A DNA stretch of 64,000 bases, from NCBI GenBank assembly GCA_007713455.1, contig VMRT01000027.1, positions 1 through 64,000 of the forward strand. Direction: 5' to 3'. The DNA comes from Pseudomonas sp. GTDB lineage: Bacteria; Pseudomonadota; Gammaproteobacteria; Pseudomonadales; Pseudomonadaceae. Below are positions 30,704 through 40,320 of the stretch, in pieces. Made by a program: the position numbers and the translations under genes. Under the pieces are notes generated by a model. That model was not told the DNA's origin and did not search any database. It saw only the letters and a list, made by a program, of their open reading frames with translations. Within the stretch, counting starts at the first letter, position 1, and each line of letters starts with the position of its first letter.

Positions 30704-31176
30704 CAAAATTTCCAATGACCATCCAGGGCGCTCGCGCCCTGGAGGACGAACTCAAGCATCTGAAGACCGTTTTGCGTCCGCAGATCACCCAGGCGATCGC
30801 CGAGGCGCGCGAACTGGGCGATCTCAAGGAGAACGCCGAGTATCATGCCGCGCGTGAGCAGCAGGGCATGGTTGAGGCGCGTATCCGCGATATCGAGGGT
30901 CGACTGCAGAACGCCCAGGTGATCGACATCGCCAATATCCCGCCGACTGGCAAGGTAATCTTCGGTACCACTGTGGATATCGCCAATGTCGAGACCGACG
31001 AGCAGGTGACCTATCAGATCGTCGGCGACGATGAAGCTGACATCAAGCAGGGCAAGCTTTCGGTCAGTTCGCCGATTGCCCGCGCATTGATCGGCAAGGA
31101 AGAAGGTGATGTCGTAGCCGTCAAAACGCCCAGTGGGTTGATCGAGTACGAGATTGTCGAAGTCCGCCACGTCTGA
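30700..31176 (+). CDS. greA: Transcript cleavage factor GreA
   Basis: The 158-residue protein has the N-terminal antiparallel coiled coil, with [20 protein letters not shown] whose acidic tip (DLKENAEY) enters the RNA polymerase secondary channel, and the C-terminal FKBP-like domain ([20 protein letters not shown]). It rescues backtracked polymerase by stimulating RNA cleavage. It overlaps carB by 4 bases and the next membrane-protein gene by 23 bases, so the three are one transcript. Confidence 0.98.
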
Positions 31177-31585
31177 CCGACAGCCGGCGCGGGCTGGCAT
31201 CATCACCTGGCAGCTGGCCCAGACATTCTGGGTCGGCGGCTTGTGGCTGCTGCAATTTCTGGTCTTGCCTGCCCTTGGGCGCGTCGGGCTGGCACCTTTA
31301 TTGGTCGATGAGATCGCTGGCAGCCTGAAGCCGCTGCTGGTCGGCTTTGCCGCATTCTGTAGCGCGCTGCAGGCGCTGGTGTTGGTTCAGGTGATGGGGC
31401 TGCGCGGCTTGTGGCGTGACGTTCGCGGCCAGCTTTTGCTGGCAGTGATGATGCTCGCGGGCAGCCTGTTGTTGATGCGGGCGGGCTGGTTCGAATCGCT
31501 CTACTGGGCCAGCTTCAGCTTTCTGGCGATGGCGCTGTGTGGCCTGATGCTGGTCTTACAGCCCGCTCCGGGACGCGAGTACTGA
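31154..31585 (+). CDS. DUF4149 inner-membrane protein
   Basis: The 143-residue protein has four likely membrane segments, including [19 protein letters not shown], the helix around [31 protein letters not shown] and [15 protein letters not shown]. The pattern and location after greA match the DUF4149 protein found there in other Pseudomonas. The only possible start in frame is TTG at 31154, inside greA, so translation is probably coupled; the exact start is uncertain. Function is unknown. Confidence 0.8.
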   Translation: MSKSATSDRQPARAGIITWQLAQTFWVGGLWLLQFLVLPALGRVGLAPLLVDEIAGSLKPLLVGFAAFCSALQALVLVQVMGLRGLWRDVRGQLLLAVMMLAGSLLLMRAGWFESLYWASFSFLAMALCGLMLVLQPAPGREY

Positions 31586-31587
31586 GC

Positions 31588-31612
31588 GCGCGGCAGATTG
31601 AGTCTGCCGCGC
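31588..31612. terminator. Hairpin between convergent DUF4149 gene and yhbY
   Basis: GCGCGGCAGA (31588-31597) and TCTGCCGCGC (31603-31612) form a perfect 10-bp stem with a 5-base loop. No T run follows on either strand; the role is inferred from position. Confidence 0.65.
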
Positions 31613-31618
31613 ACGATC

Positions 31619-31930
31619 TCAGGCCTGGAAGCGGTGAATATTCGAAAGCTGCTTGTTCGGCTTCGGATTCTTGCGGTACACCAGGGCCATCTTGCCGATG
31701 GCCTGTACCAGCTCGCACTTGCCGAGCTTGCACAGTTCTTCCATCAACGCGCGGCGGTCTTCACGCTCTGCGAGGCGGAACTGGATCTTGATCAGCTCAT
31801 GGTCGTTCAGGGCCCGCTCGAGTTCGGCTTGAACGCCTTCGGTCAGTCCGTTGTCGGCTACGATCAGGACCGGTTTCAGATGGTGGCCGATGGATTTGTA
31901 CTGCTTCTTTTGCTCGTTGGTGAGCGGCAT
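31619..31930 (-). CDS. yhbY: YhbY, CRM-domain RNA-binding protein
   Basis: The 103-residue protein is a single CRM domain: IGHHLKPVLIVADNGLTEGV, LNDHELIKIQF and a GxxG-type loop replaced by KLGKCELVQAIGKMALVYRK near the end. In E. coli YhbY binds pre-50S ribosomal particles. In Pseudomonas it is normally divergent from rlmE (ftsJ), but here the 480 bp upstream contain no rlmE. Confidence 0.94.
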   Translation of the reverse strand: MPLTNEQKKQYKSIGHHLKPVLIVADNGLTEGVQAELERALNDHELIKIQFRLAEREDRRALMEELCKLGKCELVQAIGKMALVYRKNPKPNKQLSNIHRFQA

Positions 31931-32410
31931 ATGTCGACCCTTGCGTCAGAACCTTGGAAACGGCGGCTAGTGTAACCGAGAGGTGCATGACCGCACAGAT
32001 GAGGCGTCAGCTTGGGGCATGCTGTATCCGTCCGTACCGACAAAAAGTTCTTCTTCGGTGGCTGGGATCGTGCGTCGAATGTCTCTGGATACGCGTCAGA
32101 TATCAGCTGACGAAAAATCATGCCGGCCTTGTGATTGTCCATACGGCCCCAATATGGGTTGCAGAGTTGCGTCGCGGGGCGCGCTGCTTCAAAAATGTAG
32201 CGAATAGCGCTCGGTGCAAAATGCCATATCTTGCGGTCTATCGTGCAGGCTTCAGTTGAATGGACGGCTCGGTGTTACAAGGGCTAGGCTGTTTCATAGG
32301 GTTACAGACCGGCTGCCAGTTCCAGTACGTTGTGTAGTAAGTTAGGCCGAGCAACCAACCGGCCGTCATGCGGCCCGCAGACAACGGGTTTGCTCCAGAG
32401 GGTAGTTAAT
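31931..32410. other. 480-bp gap where rlmE is expected
   Basis: No RlmE-like frame is seen: the SAM motif DLGAAPGGWSQ and the KDKE-type methyltransferase segments are absent in all frames. Short frames at 31876-32142 (minus) and 31954-32259 (plus) have no protein-like features. The DNA is more AT-rich than its neighbours. One small hairpin (CGTCAG / CTGACG near 32093-32111) and the ftsH leader are the only structures found. Confidence 0.65.
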
Positions 32411-34330
32411 TTGAACGACATGGCAAAAAACCTGATTCTGTGGCTGATCATCGCCGCCGTCCTGGTCACGGTGATGAACAACTTCTCCAGCCCCAGCGAG
32501 CCGCAGACGCTGAGCTATTCCGACTTCCTCGAGCAGGTCAAGGAAGGGCGCGTCGAGCGTGTGACGGTCGATGGTTTCGTGATCATCGGCAAGCGCAGCG
32601 AAGGCGATACCTTCAAGACCATTCGCCCGGCGATTCAGGACAATGGTCTGATCGGCGATCTGCTCGACAACAACGTGCTGATCGAGGGCAAGCAGCCTGA
32701 GCAGCAAAGTATCTGGACCCAGCTTCTCGTTGCCAGCTTCCCGATTCTGGTGATCATCGCTGTATTCATGTTTTTCATGCGGCAGATGCAGGGCGGTGCG
32801 GGTGGCAAGGGTGGGCCGATGAGTTTCGGCAAGAGCAAGGCGCGCCTGCTTTCCGAAGATCAGGTCAAGACGACCTTTGCTGACGTCGCCGGCTGCGATG
32901 AGGCGAAGGAAGAAGTCCACGAGCTGGTCGAGTTCCTGCGTGATCCTGGCAAGTTTCAACGTCTCGGCGGTCGCATTCCGCGTGGTGTGCTGATGGTCGG
33001 CCCGCCCGGCACTGGTAAGACGCTGCTGGCCAAGGCGATTGCAGGTGAAGCCAAGGTGCCGTTCTTCACCATTTCCGGTTCGGATTTCGTCGAGATGTTC
33101 GTCGGTGTCGGTGCCAGTCGTGTCCGCGACATGTTCGAGCAGGCGAAGAAGCACGCGCCGTGCATCATCTTCATCGATGAGATCGATGCAGTCGGCCGTC
33201 ATCGTGGCGCAGGTCTCGGTGGTGGGCACGATGAGCGCGAGCAGACCCTCAACCAGTTGCTGGTGGAGATGGACGGTTTCGAAATGAACGACGGGATCAT
33301 CGTCATTGCGGCGACCAACCGTCCCGATGTGCTCGATCCTGCGCTTCTTCGTCCAGGGCGTTTCGACCGTCAGGTTGTAGTCGGCCTGCCGGATATTCGT
33401 GGTCGCGAACAGATCCTGAAGGTGCACATGCGCAAGGTGCCGATCAGCGAGAACGTCGAGCCGGGTGTAATTGCGCGGGGCACTCCGGGCTTCTCCGGTG
33501 CGGATCTCGCCAATCTGGTCAACGAGGCTTCGTTGTTTGCCGCGCGCTCCAACAAGCGCATCGTCGAAATGCGTGAGTTCGAGCTGGCCAAGGACAAGAT
33601 CATGATGGGCGCCGAGCGCAAGTCAATGGTCATGTCCGAGAAGGAGAAGCTCAACACTGCTTACCACGAAGCAGGTCATGCCATCGTCGGGCGCGTGGTC
33701 CCCGAGCATGATCCTGTATACAAGGTTTCCATCATTCCTCGCGGTCGAGCGCTAGGCGTCACGATGTTCCTGCCGGAGGAGGATCGTTACAGCCTGTCAA
33801 AGCGGGCGCTGATCAGTCAGATCTGCTCCTTGTTCGGAGGACGGATTGCGGAAGAGATGACACTGGGCTTCGAGGGTGTCACCACGGGTGCGTCGAACGA
33901 CATCATGCGCGCCACGCAGTTGGCGCGGAACATGGTGACCAAGTGGGGCTTGTCGGAGAAGCTTGGCCCGTTGATGTATGCCGAAGAAGAAGGCGAGGTG
34001 TTTCTCGGTCGCAGTGCCGGCAGCCAGCATTCCAATGTATCCGGTGAAACCGCGCGGCTGATCGATGAAGAGGTCCGCAGCATCATCGACCACTGCTACG
34101 GAACGGCCAAGCAGATCTTGACCGATAATCGCGACAAGCTGGATGTGATGGCCGAAGCCTTGATGAAGTACGAGACCATCGATGCGCCGCAGATCGACGA
34201 CATCATGGCTGGGCGCACACCTCGGGAGCCGCGTGATTGGGAAGGTGGCTCGGGCGCGTCCGGTACGCCAGTTGTGCCGGATGATAGTCGCCCGCAAACC
34301 CCGATCGGTGGTCCTGCCGGCGAGCATTGA
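32411..34330 (+). CDS. ftsH: FtsH, membrane-bound ATP-dependent zinc protease
   Basis: Two membrane helices ([17 protein letters not shown] and [17 protein letters not shown]) flank a periplasmic domain. The AAA domain has Walker [14 protein letters not shown], Walker [14 protein letters not shown] and the second-region [11 protein letters not shown]. The zinc site is HEAGH. It degrades membrane and regulatory proteins, including sigma-32 and LpxC in E. coli. The TTG at 32411 is chosen because AGAGGG lies 8 bases upstream and it gives 639 residues; the ATG three codons later is 17 bases from that site and is the alternative. Confidence 0.96.
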   Translation: MNDMAKNLILWLIIAAVLVTVMNNFSSPSEPQTLSYSDFLEQVKEGRVERVTVDGFVIIGKRSEGDTFKTIRPAIQDNGLIGDLLDNNVLIEGKQPEQQSIWTQLLVASFPILVIIAVFMFFMRQMQGGAGGKGGPMSFGKSKARLLSEDQVKTTFADVAGCDEAKEEVHELVEFLRDPGKFQRLGGRIPRGVLMVGPPGTGKTLLAKAIAGEAKVPFFTISGSDFVEMFVGVGASRVRDMFEQAKKHAPCIIFIDEIDAVGRHRGAGLGGGHDEREQTLNQLLVEMDGFEMNDGIIVIAATNRPDVLDPALLRPGRFDRQVVVGLPDIRGREQILKVHMRKVPISENVEPGVIARGTPGFSGADLANLVNEASLFAARSNKRIVEMREFELAKDKIMMGAERKSMVMSEKEKLNTAYHEAGHAIVGRVVPEHDPVYKVSIIPRGRALGVTMFLPEEDRYSLSKRALISQICSLFGGRIAEEMTLGFEGVTTGASNDIMRATQLARNMVTKWGLSEKLGPLMYAEEEGEVFLGRSAGSQHSNVSGETARLIDEEVRSIIDHCYGTAKQILTDNRDKLDVMAEALMKYETIDAPQIDDIMAGRTPREPRDWEGGSGASGTPVVPDDSRPQTPIGGPAGEH

Positions 34331-34376
34331 GGGCATGCGCAAGCCAGTGGCTGTATTGGGCGCGTGAAAATCGGAG

Positions 34377-34414
34377 TACACCAGAGGGGGCGCATAGGCG
34401 CCCCTTCTGGTGTA
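34377..34414 (+). terminator. Long hairpin between ftsH and folP
   Basis: TACACCAGA-GGGGCGC (from 34377) pairs with GCGCCCC-TCTGGTGTA (to 34414), a stem of about 16 bp with a very small loop. AAATTGT follows. It probably reduces read-through into folP. Confidence 0.7.
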
Positions 34415-34503
34415 AATTGTCCAGCCAGCTGCGCCATGGTGGTGCAGCTGGTGTGGGTGGGCGCCTGTTCAGGGTGTCCGGCCTGAAAGCTCAAGGCTCG
34501 TAA

Positions 34504-35355
34504 ATGACCGAATCTCTTTCCCCCGCTCGGCTGGTATGTGGCAGCCGGGTTCTCGATCTTTCCCGTCCTCATGTGATGGGGATTCTCAACGTCACACCCG
34601 ATTCTTTCTCTGATGGTGGTCGCTTTGCCGAGCGCGAGGCAGCCCTGCGGCATGCCGAAGCAATGGCCGTGGCTGGGGCTACGCTGATCGATGTTGGTGG
34701 CGAGTCTACGCGCCCTGGCGCGCGCGCCGTCTCGCCGACCGAGGAGCTGGAGCGGGTCGCACCGATCGTAGAGATGATCGCGCGGGAGCTCGACGTGGTC
34801 GTTTCGGTGGATACGTCCACGCCCGCAGTCATCCGCGAGTGTGCGAGGCTGGGCGCTGGGCTGATCAACGACGTGCGCTCGCTGCAGCGCGACGGTGCGC
34901 TGGATGCCGCGGCTGACGCTGGCCTGCCGGTCTGCCTCATGCACATGCGCGGCGAGCCAGGTGATATGCAGAGGGATCCCCGCTACGACGACGTTGTGGA
35001 GGAGGTTTGTTCGTTTCTTGACCGGCGAATGGGTGCGTGTGCTGCGGCGGGAATCCCGCTCGATCGCATCGTCCTAGATCCCGGCTTCGGCTTCGCCAAG
35101 ACGCTGAACCATAATCTTGTGCTGTTCAGGCGTATGGAGGTACTGCATCGGCTGGGTCGGCCATTGCTGGTCGGTGTCTCGCGCAAGAGCATGATCGGGG
35201 CCGTGCTGGGTCGGCCAGTTGATGAGCGCTTGTACGGCAGTCTGGCTTTGGCGGCGCTCGCCGTAGGCAAGGGCGCGCAAATTGTGCGTGTCCATGACGT
35301 TGCCGAGACGGTTGATGTAGTTCGAATGATTGCTGCAGTGCAGGCGGCGCAATAG
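34504..35355 (+). CDS. folP: Dihydropteroate synthase
   Basis: The 283-residue TIM-barrel enzyme has the two pterin-binding signatures [16 protein letters not shown] and [13 protein letters not shown], and later [13 protein letters not shown] and [13 protein letters not shown]. It joins p-aminobenzoate to hydroxymethyldihydropterin pyrophosphate, the product of FolK (57564-58091 in this window), for folate; it is the sulfonamide target. It lies between ftsH and glmM, 10 bp upstream of the latter, as in E. coli and Pseudomonas. Confidence 0.97.
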   Translation: MTESLSPARLVCGSRVLDLSRPHVMGILNVTPDSFSDGGRFAEREAALRHAEAMAVAGATLIDVGGESTRPGARAVSPTEELERVAPIVEMIARELDVVVSVDTSTPAVIRECARLGAGLINDVRSLQRDGALDAAADAGLPVCLMHMRGEPGDMQRDPRYDDVVEEVCSFLDRRMGACAAAGIPLDRIVLDPGFGFAKTLNHNLVLFRRMEVLHRLGRPLLVGVSRKSMIGAVLGRPVDERLYGSLALAALAVGKGAQIVRVHDVAETVDVVRMIAAVQAAQ

Positions 35356-35365
35356 GGAAGGCACC

Positions 35366-36703
35366 ATGACTAGAAAATACTTCGGTACCGATGGCATCCG
35401 TGGGCACGTCGGGCAGGCTCCGATCACCCCGGACTTCATGCTCAAGCTGGGTTGGGCGGCTGGCATGGCCTTTCGCAAGCAGGGAAAGTGCCGGATTCTG
35501 ATCGGTAAGGACACGCGTATTTCGGGCTACATGTTCGAGTCAGCATTGCAGGCGGGCTTGTCGGCGGCTGGCGCGGACGTACTGTTGCTTGGGCCTATGC
35601 CGACGCCCGCAGTCGCCTATCTGACGCGTACCTTCCATGCTGAGGCGGGTATTGTGATCAGCGCCTCGCACAACCCGCATCACGATAACGGAATCAAGTT
35701 CTTTTCCGGTCGCGGCACCAAGCTTCCTGATGAAGTGGAGCTGATGATCGAGGAGTTGATCGATGCGCCGATGACCGTGGTCGACTCGGCACAGCTTGGC
35801 AAGGCATCCCGCATCAATGACGCGGCTGGCCGTTATATCGAGTTCTGCAAGAGCAGCGTGCCAACCAGCACTGATTTCTCCGGGTTGAAGCTGGTGATCG
35901 ACTGCGCGCATGGCGCGACCTACAAGGTTGCACCCAGCGTGTTCCGTGAGCTGGGCGCAGAGGTGGTGGTTATAGGTGCGCAGCCGGACGGTCTGAACAT
36001 CAATGCCGATGTCGGCTCCACTCATGTCGGGCAGCTGCAGAAGGCGGTTGTCGATCATGGCGCGGATCTGGGCATAGCCTTCGATGGCGACGGTGACAGG
36101 GTGATGATGGTCGACCATACCGGTGCGGTCGTGGATGGCGACGAACTGCTTTACATCATCGCGACTGATTTGCAGGAGCGAGATCGGTTGGCTGGCGGCG
36201 TTGTCGGCACGCTGATGAGTAACCTGGGGCTTGAGCTTGCCTTGAAAGCGCGGGAGATACCGTTCACCCGCGCCAAGGTGGGAGATCGCTACGTGATCGC
36301 GGAGATGCTTGAGCGTGGCTGGGCATTGGGTGGTGAAAACTCCGGGCATATAGTCTGTGCGCAGCACACCACCACGGGCGATGCGATCATCGCGGCGTTG
36401 CAGGTGGTGCTGGCGCTTCGTCGGCGCGGCCAGACGCTCGCGCAGGAGCGACTGGCTTGGCACAAGTGCCCTCAGGTGCTGATCAACGTGCGCTTTTCTG
36501 GCGAGCGCGATCCAATTTCGCATCCTAGCGTGCAAGCTGCTTGCGACAGTGTTACCGAGCGCATGGGTGGTCGTGGCCGCGTGCTTTTACGCAAGTCCGG
36601 GACCGAGCCGCTGGTACGTGTCATGGTTGAAGGCGATGACGAAAGTCAGGTGCGTGGCATGGCTGAGGAGCTGGCGAAGATCGTTACCGAAGTTTGTGCG
36701 TAA
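35366..36703 (+). CDS. glmM: Phosphoglucosamine mutase GlmM
   Basis: The 445-residue enzyme begins [13 protein letters not shown] and has the phosphoserine active site [13 protein letters not shown], the metal loop [12 protein letters not shown], the sugar loop GGENSGHIV and the phosphate loop [15 protein letters not shown]. It converts glucosamine-6-phosphate to glucosamine-1-phosphate for cell-wall precursors. AGGGAAGG precedes the ATG at 35366. It follows folP by 10 bp, so the two are probably cotranscribed. Confidence 0.98.
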   Translation: MTRKYFGTDGIRGHVGQAPITPDFMLKLGWAAGMAFRKQGKCRILIGKDTRISGYMFESALQAGLSAAGADVLLLGPMPTPAVAYLTRTFHAEAGIVISASHNPHHDNGIKFFSGRGTKLPDEVELMIEELIDAPMTVVDSAQLGKASRINDAAGRYIEFCKSSVPTSTDFSGLKLVIDCAHGATYKVAPSVFRELGAEVVVIGAQPDGLNINADVGSTHVGQLQKAVVDHGADLGIAFDGDGDRVMMVDHTGAVVDGDELLYIIATDLQERDRLAGGVVGTLMSNLGLELALKAREIPFTRAKVGDRYVIAEMLERGWALGGENSGHIVCAQHTTTGDAIIAALQVVLALRRRGQTLAQERLAWHKCPQVLINVRFSGERDPISHPSVQAACDSVTERMGGRGRVLLRKSGTEPLVRVMVEGDDESQVRGMAEELAKIVTEVCA

Positions 36704-36768
36704 TCGCGCTTGCCAGGGCGTTTGCTGTTGAGTAACATCTGCGCCCACTTTGACCGATGAGGTAAAGC

Positions 36769-37524
36769 ATGCGTCGCCCCATGGTAGCTGGTAACTGGAA
36801 AATGAACGGTACCCGCGCTAGCGTCGCAGAGCTTGTCGAGTCTCTCCGGATGCAGGTTTTGCCTGCGGATGTCGAGATTGCGGTGTTTCCCTCCGCTGTG
36901 CATGTCTCTCAGGTTCTGGATGGTGTTGATGGTGAGCATGTTGCCGTCGGTACCCAGGATTGTGCGGCGCAGAATGGCTTCGGGGCGCTGACCGGTGAGG
37001 TTTCGGCTGAGCAGTTCGCTGATTTCGGTTGTAAGTGGGTTCTGGTTGGTCACTCCGAACGTCGCCTGTTGTTGGGTGAGACGGACGAAGTGGTCAGTCG
37101 CAAGTTTTCGGCAGCGCAGGTGGGTGGTCTTAAGCCTGTGTTGTGCCTGGGTGAGACGCTTGAAGAGCGACGGGCAGGCAAGACGCTCGAAGTGGTTGGG
37201 CGACAGTTGGCGCGAGTGCTGGATGACCGTGGTGTCGCCGCATTCGAGTCGGCGGTTATTGCTTACGAGCCTGTTTGGGCGATTGGTAGTGGCTTGACCG
37301 CAACGCCTGAGCAGGCGCAGGAAGTACATGCTGCCATTCGAGAGCAGTTGTCGCGTCATGATGGCCGCATCGCTGAAGGCGTAAGGCTTCTGTACGGCGG
37401 CAGCGTCAAGGCGGAGAATGCCGCTGAGCTATTCGCAATGGCGGATATTGACGGGGGGTTGGTTGGTGGAGCCTCTCTGAAAGCGGATGAATTTGGTGCG
37501 ATCTGTCGCGCCGCGGGGAACTGA
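36769..37524 (+). CDS. tpiA: Triosephosphate isomerase
   Basis: The 251-residue enzyme has the N-terminal substrate Lys in VAGNWKMNG, the catalytic His in VLVGHSERR, the catalytic Glu in [11 protein letters not shown] and the phosphate loops [11 protein letters not shown] and GGLVGGASL. It interconverts dihydroxyacetone phosphate and glyceraldehyde 3-phosphate. GAGGT precedes the ATG. secG starts 4 bp after its stop. Confidence 0.98.
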   Translation: MRRPMVAGNWKMNGTRASVAELVESLRMQVLPADVEIAVFPSAVHVSQVLDGVDGEHVAVGTQDCAAQNGFGALTGEVSAEQFADFGCKWVLVGHSERRLLLGETDEVVSRKFSAAQVGGLKPVLCLGETLEERRAGKTLEVVGRQLARVLDDRGVAAFESAVIAYEPVWAIGSGLTATPEQAQEVHAAIREQLSRHDGRIAEGVRLLYGGSVKAENAAELFAMADIDGGLVGGASLKADEFGAICRAAGN

Positions 37525-37528
37525 ACAG

Positions 37529-37912
37529 ATGTTGCAGACTGTCGTGATTGTGGTGCATCTGCTGGTTGCTCTAGGTGTTGTTGCGCTGGTACTGCTGCAG
37601 CAGGGCAAGGGTGCAGATGCTGGTGCTTCGTTCGGTTCGGGTGCTTCGGCAACTGTTTTCGGAAGCCAAGGTTCTGCTACCTTTTTGAGTCGGCTTACTG
37701 CTATACTCGCCGGCGTTTTTTTCGTGACCAGTCTGGGTTTGGCGTTCTTCGCGAAACAGCAGGCTGATCAGTTGTCCCAGGCGGGGCTGCCGGATCCAGC
37801 TGTGCTGGAAGTGCCGGCCAGCAAGCCAGCAGTCGAAGACGTCCCTGTGCTCGAGCAGCGCAAGCCGGCGGACGCTGCTGGTGATCTCCCTGAGGTGGAG
37901 GAAGGGCAATAA
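37529..37912 (+). CDS. secG: SecG, protein translocase subunit
   Basis: The 127-residue protein has the two SecG membrane helices ([21 protein letters not shown] and [20 protein letters not shown]) joined by the conserved loop [23 protein letters not shown] hydrophilic acidic tail follows. It belongs to the SecYEG channel and eases SecA cycling. It follows tpiA by 4 bp and is followed by tRNA-Leu, a conserved tpiA-secG-leuU order shared with E. coli. Confidence 0.96.
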   Translation: MLQTVVIVVHLLVALGVVALVLLQQGKGADAGASFGSGASATVFGSQGSATFLSRLTAILAGVFFVTSLGLAFFAKQQADQLSQAGLPDPAVLEVPASKPAVEDVPVLEQRKPADAAGDLPEVEEGQ

Positions 37913-37919
37913 GGTTTTT

Positions 37920-38005
37920 GCCGAGGTGGTGGAATTGGTAGACACGCTACCTTGAGGTGGTAGTGGCCATAGGCTGTAGGGGTTCGAGTCCCCTCCTCGG
38001 TACCA
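37920..38005 (+). tRNA. tRNA-Leu (anticodon GAG)
   Basis: GCCGAGG pairs with CCTCGGT in the acceptor stem and CCA is encoded. The anticodon loop TTGAGGT between CTACC and GGTAG gives anticodon GAG (Leu, codon CUC/CUU). The long variable arm TGGCCATAGGCTG marks a class-II tRNA. It starts 7 bp after secG. Confidence 0.97.
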
Positions 38006-38014
38006 AACAAGCAG

Positions 38015-38037
38015 GCCCGCCTAGTGCGGGCTTTCTT
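38015..38037 (+). terminator. Terminator after tRNA-Leu
   Basis: GCCCGC (38015-38020) and GCGGGC (38026-38031) form a 6-bp stem followed by TTTCTT. It ends the secG/tRNA-Leu transcript. Confidence 0.8.
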
Positions 38038-38054
38038 GTGTTTAGGGGTTTCGG

Positions 38055-38084
38055 TTGACCTGTATTAGGCATGGGTCGTATAAT
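38055..38084 (+). promoter_or_regulatory. Sigma-70 promoter of tRNA-fMet
   Basis: TTGACC (38055-38060) and a perfect TATAAT (38079-38084) are separated by 18 bases. Transcription would start near 38091, 9 bases before the mature tRNA. Confidence 0.85.
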
Positions 38085-38099
38085 TCGTGCCCAGTTTGA

Positions 38100-38176
<77 letters not shown>

Positions 38177-38186
38177 GTCAATAAAG

Positions 38187-38209
38187 AGCCCCTGTACAGG
38201 GGCTTTTTA
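38187..38209 (+). terminator. Terminator after tRNA-fMet
   Basis: AGCCCCTGTACAGGGGCT (38187-38204) is a perfect palindrome followed by five T. It separates the tRNA from rimP. Confidence 0.88.
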
Positions 38210-38254
38210 TTAGCTTGAGGCCAGGTCGCCGGCATTTTACAGGCGGTCAAAGGG

Positions 38255-38275
38255 ATGGGCGTTTCGCCCATTTTT
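38255..38275 (+). terminator. Second terminator-like hairpin in the rimP leader
   Basis: ATGGGCG-ttt-CGCCCAT followed by TTTTC lies 30 bp before rimP. It could attenuate the rimP-nusA-infB operon, which is known in E. coli to be controlled by NusA-dependent read-through. Confidence 0.7.
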
Positions 38276-38304
38276 CATTTGTACAGCATGCGCGAGGGAC
38301 TTCG

Positions 38305-38763
38305 ATGTCGAGCAAGCTAGAACAGTTGCAGGCCTTGTTGGCCCCGGTGGTTGAGGCGCTTGGCTATCAGTGCTGGGGTATTGAGTTCATTTCCCAGGGG
38401 CGGCATTCACTGCTGCGAGTCTATATCGACCATGCCGACGGCATCCTCATCGACGACTGCGAGAAGGTCAGCCGTCAATTGAGTGGTGTGCTCGACGTGG
38501 AAGATCCGATCAGCGTGGACTACACCCTTGAGGTTTCTTCTCCCGGTATGGATCGGCCCCTGTTCACCATTGAGCAGTACACCGCCCATGTCGGTGACCA
38601 GGTAAAAATAAAGCTGCGCTCGCCCTTCGAGGGCAGGCGCAATTTCCAGGGTCTTCTCCGTGGGGTGGAAGAGCAGGATGTCGTGGTGCTGGTAGATGAT
38701 CATGAATACCTGCTGCCGATCGACATGATCGATAAGGCCAACATCATTCCCCGTTTTGACTGA
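38305..38763 (+). CDS. rimP: Ribosome maturation factor RimP
   Basis: The 152-residue protein has the RimP N-terminal domain ([40 protein letters not shown]), the conserved [16 protein letters not shown] and the C-terminal Sm-like barrel ([20 protein letters not shown]). It aids maturation of the 30S subunit. It is the first gene of rimP-nusA-infB, with the initiator tRNA upstream. The ATG at 38305 gives the usual length. Confidence 0.97.
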   Translation: MSSKLEQLQALLAPVVEALGYQCWGIEFISQGRHSLLRVYIDHADGILIDDCEKVSRQLSGVLDVEDPISVDYTLEVSSPGMDRPLFTIEQYTAHVGDQVKIKLRSPFEGRRNFQGLLRGVEEQDVVVLVDDHEYLLPIDMIDKANIIPRFD

Positions 38764-38810
38764 GAACGGTTCCCGCGGACCCCAATGGATTGCGAAAGGC
38801 GAGGCGTACG

Positions 38811-40292
38811 ATGAGCAAAGAAGTACTGCTGGTTGTGGAGTCGGTGTCCAATGAAAAGGGCGTACCGGCTAGTGTGATTTTCGAAGCGCTGGAGCTGGCC
38901 TTGGCCACGGCTACCAAGAAGCGTTACGAAGACGAAGTTGATCTGCGTGTAGAAATCAATCGCCAGAACGGCAGTTACGAAACGTTCCGTCGCTGGACTG
39001 TCGTAGACGATGAGCACTTTGAAGATCCGGCCCATCAGTTGGCATTGGATCAGGCTCAGGCGCGTAATCCCGACGCCAAGCTTGGTGATGTGTTCGAAGA
39101 GAAAATCGAGTCCATCGAGTTCGGCCGTATTGCGGCGCAGACCGCCAAGCAGGTCATCGTGCAGAAAGTGCGCGAGGCCGAGCGTGCGCAGGTGGTAGAA
39201 GCCTATCGTGATCGTTTGGGTGAGATCATCTCCGGCACGGTCAAGAAAGTGACCCGCGATAGCGTTATCGTCGACCTCGGCAATAACGCCGAAGCGTTGC
39301 TGGCTCGCGAAGACATCATTGCGCGTGAAACCTTCCGCGTCGGTGCCCGTGTTCGCGCACTGCTCAAGGAAATTCGCACTGAGAACCGCGGCCCGCAGTT
39401 GATTCTGTCGCGTACTGCGCCGCAGATGCTGATCGAGCTGTTCCGCATCGAAGTGCCAGAAATCGCCGAAGGCCTCATTGAGGTCATGGGTGCGTCGCGT
39501 GATCCTGGTTCGCGGGCCAAGATCGCCGTTCGCTCCAAGGACAAGCGCATCGATCCGCAGGGCGCCTGCATCGGCATGCGCGGTTCGCGGGTTCAGGCCG
39601 TCTCTGGCGAAATTGGCGGCGAGCGCGTCGATATCGTCCTGTGGGATGAGAACCCGGCTCAGTTTGTCATCAATGCGATGGCTCCGGCTGAAGTGGCCGC
39701 GATCATCGTCGACGAAGACGCTCACGCCATGGATATCGCGGTTGCCGAAGACAATCTGGCGCAGGCGATCGGCCGTGGCGGTCAGAATGTGCGTCTGGCC
39801 AGTCAGCTTAGTGGTTGGACGCTCAACGTCATGACTGAAGCGGACATCCAGGCCAAGCAGCAGGAAGAAACCGGTGACATCCTGCGGAACTTCATTGATG
39901 AGTTGGACGTTGATGAGGAACTTGCACAGGTGCTGGTGGAAGAGGGCTTCACCTCCCTCGAAGAGATTGCCTATGTCCCCATGGAGGAAATGCTTGGCAT
40001 CGAAGGCTTCGACGAAGACATCGTCAATGAGCTGCGTACGCGGGCCAAAGATCGCCTGCTGACCAAGGCCATCGCCAACGAGGAGAAGCTTGCGGATGCT
40101 CAGCCGGCTGAAGATCTGCTGGCACTCGATGGCATGGATAAAGAACTGGCGGTCGAGTTGGCCGTGCGGGGCGTCATCACCCGCGAAGACCTGGCCGAGC
40201 AGTCGATAGACGACCTGCTCGACATAGACGGCATCGATGAAGAGCGTGCCGGCAAGCTGATCATGGCCGCCCGAGCCCATTGGTTCGAGTAA
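38811..40292 (+). CDS. nusA: Transcription factor NusA
   Basis: The 493-residue protein has the polymerase-binding N-terminal domain ([20 protein letters not shown]), the S1 domain ([20 protein letters not shown]), two KH domains ([40 protein letters not shown]) and two C-terminal acidic AR repeats. It controls pausing, termination and antitermination. It lies between rimP and infB in the conserved operon, 28 bp upstream of infB. Confidence 0.98.
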   Translation: MSKEVLLVVESVSNEKGVPASVIFEALELALATATKKRYEDEVDLRVEINRQNGSYETFRRWTVVDDEHFEDPAHQLALDQAQARNPDAKLGDVFEEKIESIEFGRIAAQTAKQVIVQKVREAERAQVVEAYRDRLGEIISGTVKKVTRDSVIVDLGNNAEALLAREDIIARETFRVGARVRALLKEIRTENRGPQLILSRTAPQMLIELFRIEVPEIAEGLIEVMGASRDPGSRAKIAVRSKDKRIDPQGACIGMRGSRVQAVSGEIGGERVDIVLWDENPAQFVINAMAPAEVAAIIVDEDAHAMDIAVAEDNLAQAIGRGGQNVRLASQLSGWTLNVMTEADIQAKQQEETGDILRNFIDELDVDEELAQVLVEEGFTSLEEIAYVPMEEMLGIEGFDEDIVNELRTRAKDRLLTKAIANEEKLADAQPAEDLLALDGMDKELAVELAVRGVITREDLAEQSIDDLLDIDGIDEERAGKLIMAARAHWFE

Positions 40293-40320
40293 GTAATTAG
40301 CGGCCTGAGGAGAGAAATGC

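Noticed and set aside
31954..32259. 101-codon frame in place of rlmE
   Set aside because: Composition is not protein-like, there is no SAM motif, and overlapping frames on both strands are of equal quality.
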